This document shows positions 62,347 to 64,000 of a stretch of DNA of 64,000 nucleotides, piece after piece (position 1 is the stretch's first letter; every line of letters begins with the position of its first letter). A program made the translations under genes and the position numbers. The DNA lies in NCBI RefSeq assembly GCF_026230105.1, contig NC_079480.1:22362488-22426487 (forward strand). The letters run 5' to 3'. A model generated the notes under the pieces. It worked only from the letters and a program-made list of their open reading frames with translations. It was not told the DNA's origin and made no database searches. This DNA is from Diorhabda sublineata. Its lineage: Eukaryota > Arthropoda > Insecta > Coleoptera > Chrysomelidae.

Positions 62347-62790
62347 GGGGTGAAAGGATTCGTGGAAAAGGATACGTATAGGAAGGGGGGTGGTATCAAA
62401 AGGAATAAAATTGTGCGTGCAGATCATCGAATCAGCATCTGGATGATTGCCAAGGCTGTAAACGCCGTTAAAAAAATGATTAAAAAAATTTTACACGAGT
62501 AATAACACATCTGACCCTAGGCCAAAATATCTTATGTCAACCTGTCTGCTCAGATTTCCTTGAGAGGTTAGAAGAAAATTTGCCGTGAAAAGGACTCGAT
62601 TTAAGTCGATGGGAAGCGGAAGCTCATAAAGACATTTACCAAAGAAGACCTCCAGCACTGGAAAATCAATGGAAAAAACGTATGGAAAGGTTTCTGGCGA
62701 GGGGAAGGGAATATATTGAAGGGGAGAATCCGAATGTAGAATAATTTTTATAATAAAACCCTTTTTCGTAACCGATCCGATCCTGAGATA
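62347..62790 (+). pseudogene. Mariner transposase relic with internal deletion
   Basis: The first frame (62347-62502) ends in 'AVNAVKKMIKKILHE', matching the mariner AV-KMI ... IHKILHEHL helix-turn-helix region. After a +1 shift, 'HLTLGQNILCQPVCSDFLER' follows and resembles the HL-LRK--RWVPH-LT segment. After an in-frame TGA, 'WKKRMERFLARGREYIEG' matches the mariner C terminus W-KR-ER---R-GEYIEGDN. The frame ends with TAA and an AATAAA at about 62751. The whole DDD catalytic domain is missing. Related to 44729-44850 on the other strand. The minus-strand 101-codon frame is a shadow. Confidence 0.75.
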
Positions 62791-62887
62791 AGGCATGTAT
62801 CTTCATTTTCGTCATTTAAATAGTTTTTTTTGAAATTTTCGAGTCGGCGTTTTGGGGTTAATAAAAAAATACTTTTTATATAAGAAT

Positions 62888-62893
62888 TTTATT
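62888..62893 (-). terminator. Poly(A) signal of the edge gene
   Basis: AATAAA on the minus strand, 42 bases beyond the TGA at 62935-62937. The 3' UTR would therefore be very short. Confidence 0.6.
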
Positions 62894-62934
62894 AAAACTT
62901 AAATAACTATATTTAATATAAAATAAAAGTTATA

Positions 62935-63971
62935 TCAGATTATTTCGTTGAGAATAATTTTTTGTTTACGTATAGTTTTACGAAAAAAATCGAAAAATCT
63001 TTTGAAATACCAACAAAACCTGTAGCAAACACTATCATCCCCCTTTAAAATTACAGGACGTCCCTCCGAACGTTCGGTTTCTTCGCAAAAAATTTCCTTA
63101 TCATATTTACCATCTTCCGAAGCAGAAGTCGAATCGAATAGATAAAAAATACTATCGACTCTTTGGGTTTTTTCGGAATTTTGTAACACGACCGGTCCAA
63201 AAGGTATCATATTTTTCACTTTGATCGGAGTCGATTTAGCCCTACAAGGATCCTTCCTATAAGTTATATACTGAAACATCGGTTTGTATTTCGATTTTTT
63301 TCCGTTTTCAATAATCGTTGTACTAGTTACCGGACTGCAATTATCGCAGGAATTATCTTGTACGTAATTAGGTAAAATAATTTTATTATTCGATTTCGAG
63401 CTATTCGTATCACTGCTCAAAGTTCGCATTTGCGCCGAACGATCATAATTAATAATCACATTAGGAAATAAATTGATGTTTAACGTGTTATCTTCGAGTT
63501 TTTTCGTCGTTTCCAGCTCGTTTTCGTAGCATTGCACCTCTTTGGTAACCATCTGTTTATCCCCGATCGATTTCAATTCACTTTCCGTTTGTTCAACCGT
63601 ATTTTTGAACAAATTCTCGTGTATACTAATTTGAGTATGATAAGGTATATGACATTCCGATTCTAGTTTAGGCGTCTTCACTCTGATACAAGATTTTTTC
63701 TTCGGAGGATTATATTCTAAATCTAAGATGTTACTTTTCGATTCCGATTCGAGTTTTTTGAAAGAAAAATTAAAAGGGTGCGTCGATTCAACTTTGTGTC
63801 TTAGTATTTTTAATTTTTGAAAATGGTAATTCGAGGAACCGTATAATTCGTCTTCGCTGCATTCCGAAGTAGCCGCGGACTCCTGGTTGCCTTTCAATAT
63901 AATAACGACGCCGTCTCGGTGGGTTTGTTGGGTATTACTCGGACCGTCTCCGTAAGGACCTCCTTCCAAAT
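62935..63971 (-). CDS. Terminal exon of an unrecognised protein (gene continues off the right edge)
   Basis: About 345 codons open without interruption. At the upstream end there is no ATG. An in-frame TAA lies just 5' of TTCTTAG, so the exon most likely begins at 63971 after an AG acceptor, in phase 1. The visible part starts 'EGGPYGDGPSNTQQ'. It is hydrophilic and Ser/Glu/Lys-rich, with no transmembrane helix or catalytic domain, and looks largely disordered. 'VIILKGNQES' (residues 22-31) is echoed by 'PVILKGDDS' (305-313). A CDNC pair sits at 208-211. The last 30 residues form an aromatic/basic segment ('CYRFCWYFKRFFDFFRK') that could bind membrane or a partner. Family not recognised. Confidence 0.8.
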
Positions 63972-63973
63972 CT
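63972..63973 (-). other. Predicted splice acceptor AG
   Basis: Minus-strand GGATTCTTAG immediately precedes the long open frame. The pyrimidine tract is short, so the site is plausible but not strong. It is chosen because an in-frame stop lies 18 bases upstream of the frame's first full codon. Confidence 0.45.
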
Positions 63974-64000
63974 AAGAATCCACGATATTACATTCCGTTC

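Noticed and set aside
62491..62796. 101-codon minus-strand frame
   Set aside because: Antisense of the plus-strand mariner C terminus (W-KR-ER, GREYIEG).

Overview
The window reads as AT-rich (roughly 30% GC by eye) eukaryotic DNA from an animal, most likely an insect. The evidence is the very large number of decayed mariner/Tc1-type transposons, two LINE tails, long (TA)n tracts, many short inverted-repeat (MITE-like) elements, a TATA/Inr-type core promoter, and only one long open frame. I cannot name the species. There are no bacterial operons, CRISPR arrays, rRNA or convincing tRNA genes. Nearly everything here is intergenic or intronic DNA.

The only strong protein-coding sequence is at the right edge. 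On the minus strand at 62935-63971 lies about 345 codons of a terminal exon of a gene that continues beyond the window, with a splice-acceptor-like site at its start and a poly(A) signal 42 bases after the stop. I do not recognise the protein. A plus-strand mariner relic (62347-62790) sits just beyond its 3' end.

Region by region: 1-10 kb holds two LINE fragments, an 883-bp inverted-repeat element, two small MITEs, a Tc1 relic and a (TA)n tract. 13-15 kb holds two mariner 5' fragments facing each other and a Tc1 relic. 15.8-16.7 kb is a 900-bp degenerate array of short 'TTTGTGAATTA'-like words. 18-26 kb holds a 350-bp MITE with long TIRs and four mariner relics. 31-41 kb is repeat-dominated: two transposase relics, then four blocks (about 12 units) of a roughly 250-bp satellite, interrupted by a 1.5-kb 'AGCTC' minisatellite. 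Several satellite units carry a 24-codon frame that looks like a secretory signal peptide. At 44.4-44.7 kb two CACGTG E-boxes, a TATA box, an initiator and a 45-codon frame are lined up with canonical spacing. 46.7-49.4 kb has locally duplicated sequence. 51.6-52.9 kb has a mariner deletion derivative followed immediately by a 914-bp foldback element. 55-59 kb has further inverted repeats, a 49-bp-arm hairpin, and a third copy of the same mariner deletion family.

The genes do not form a pathway. The main structure is layered repeat turnover around one edge gene and one candidate promoter. Protein-family calls rest on motifs recognised by reading translations; no database search was possible.
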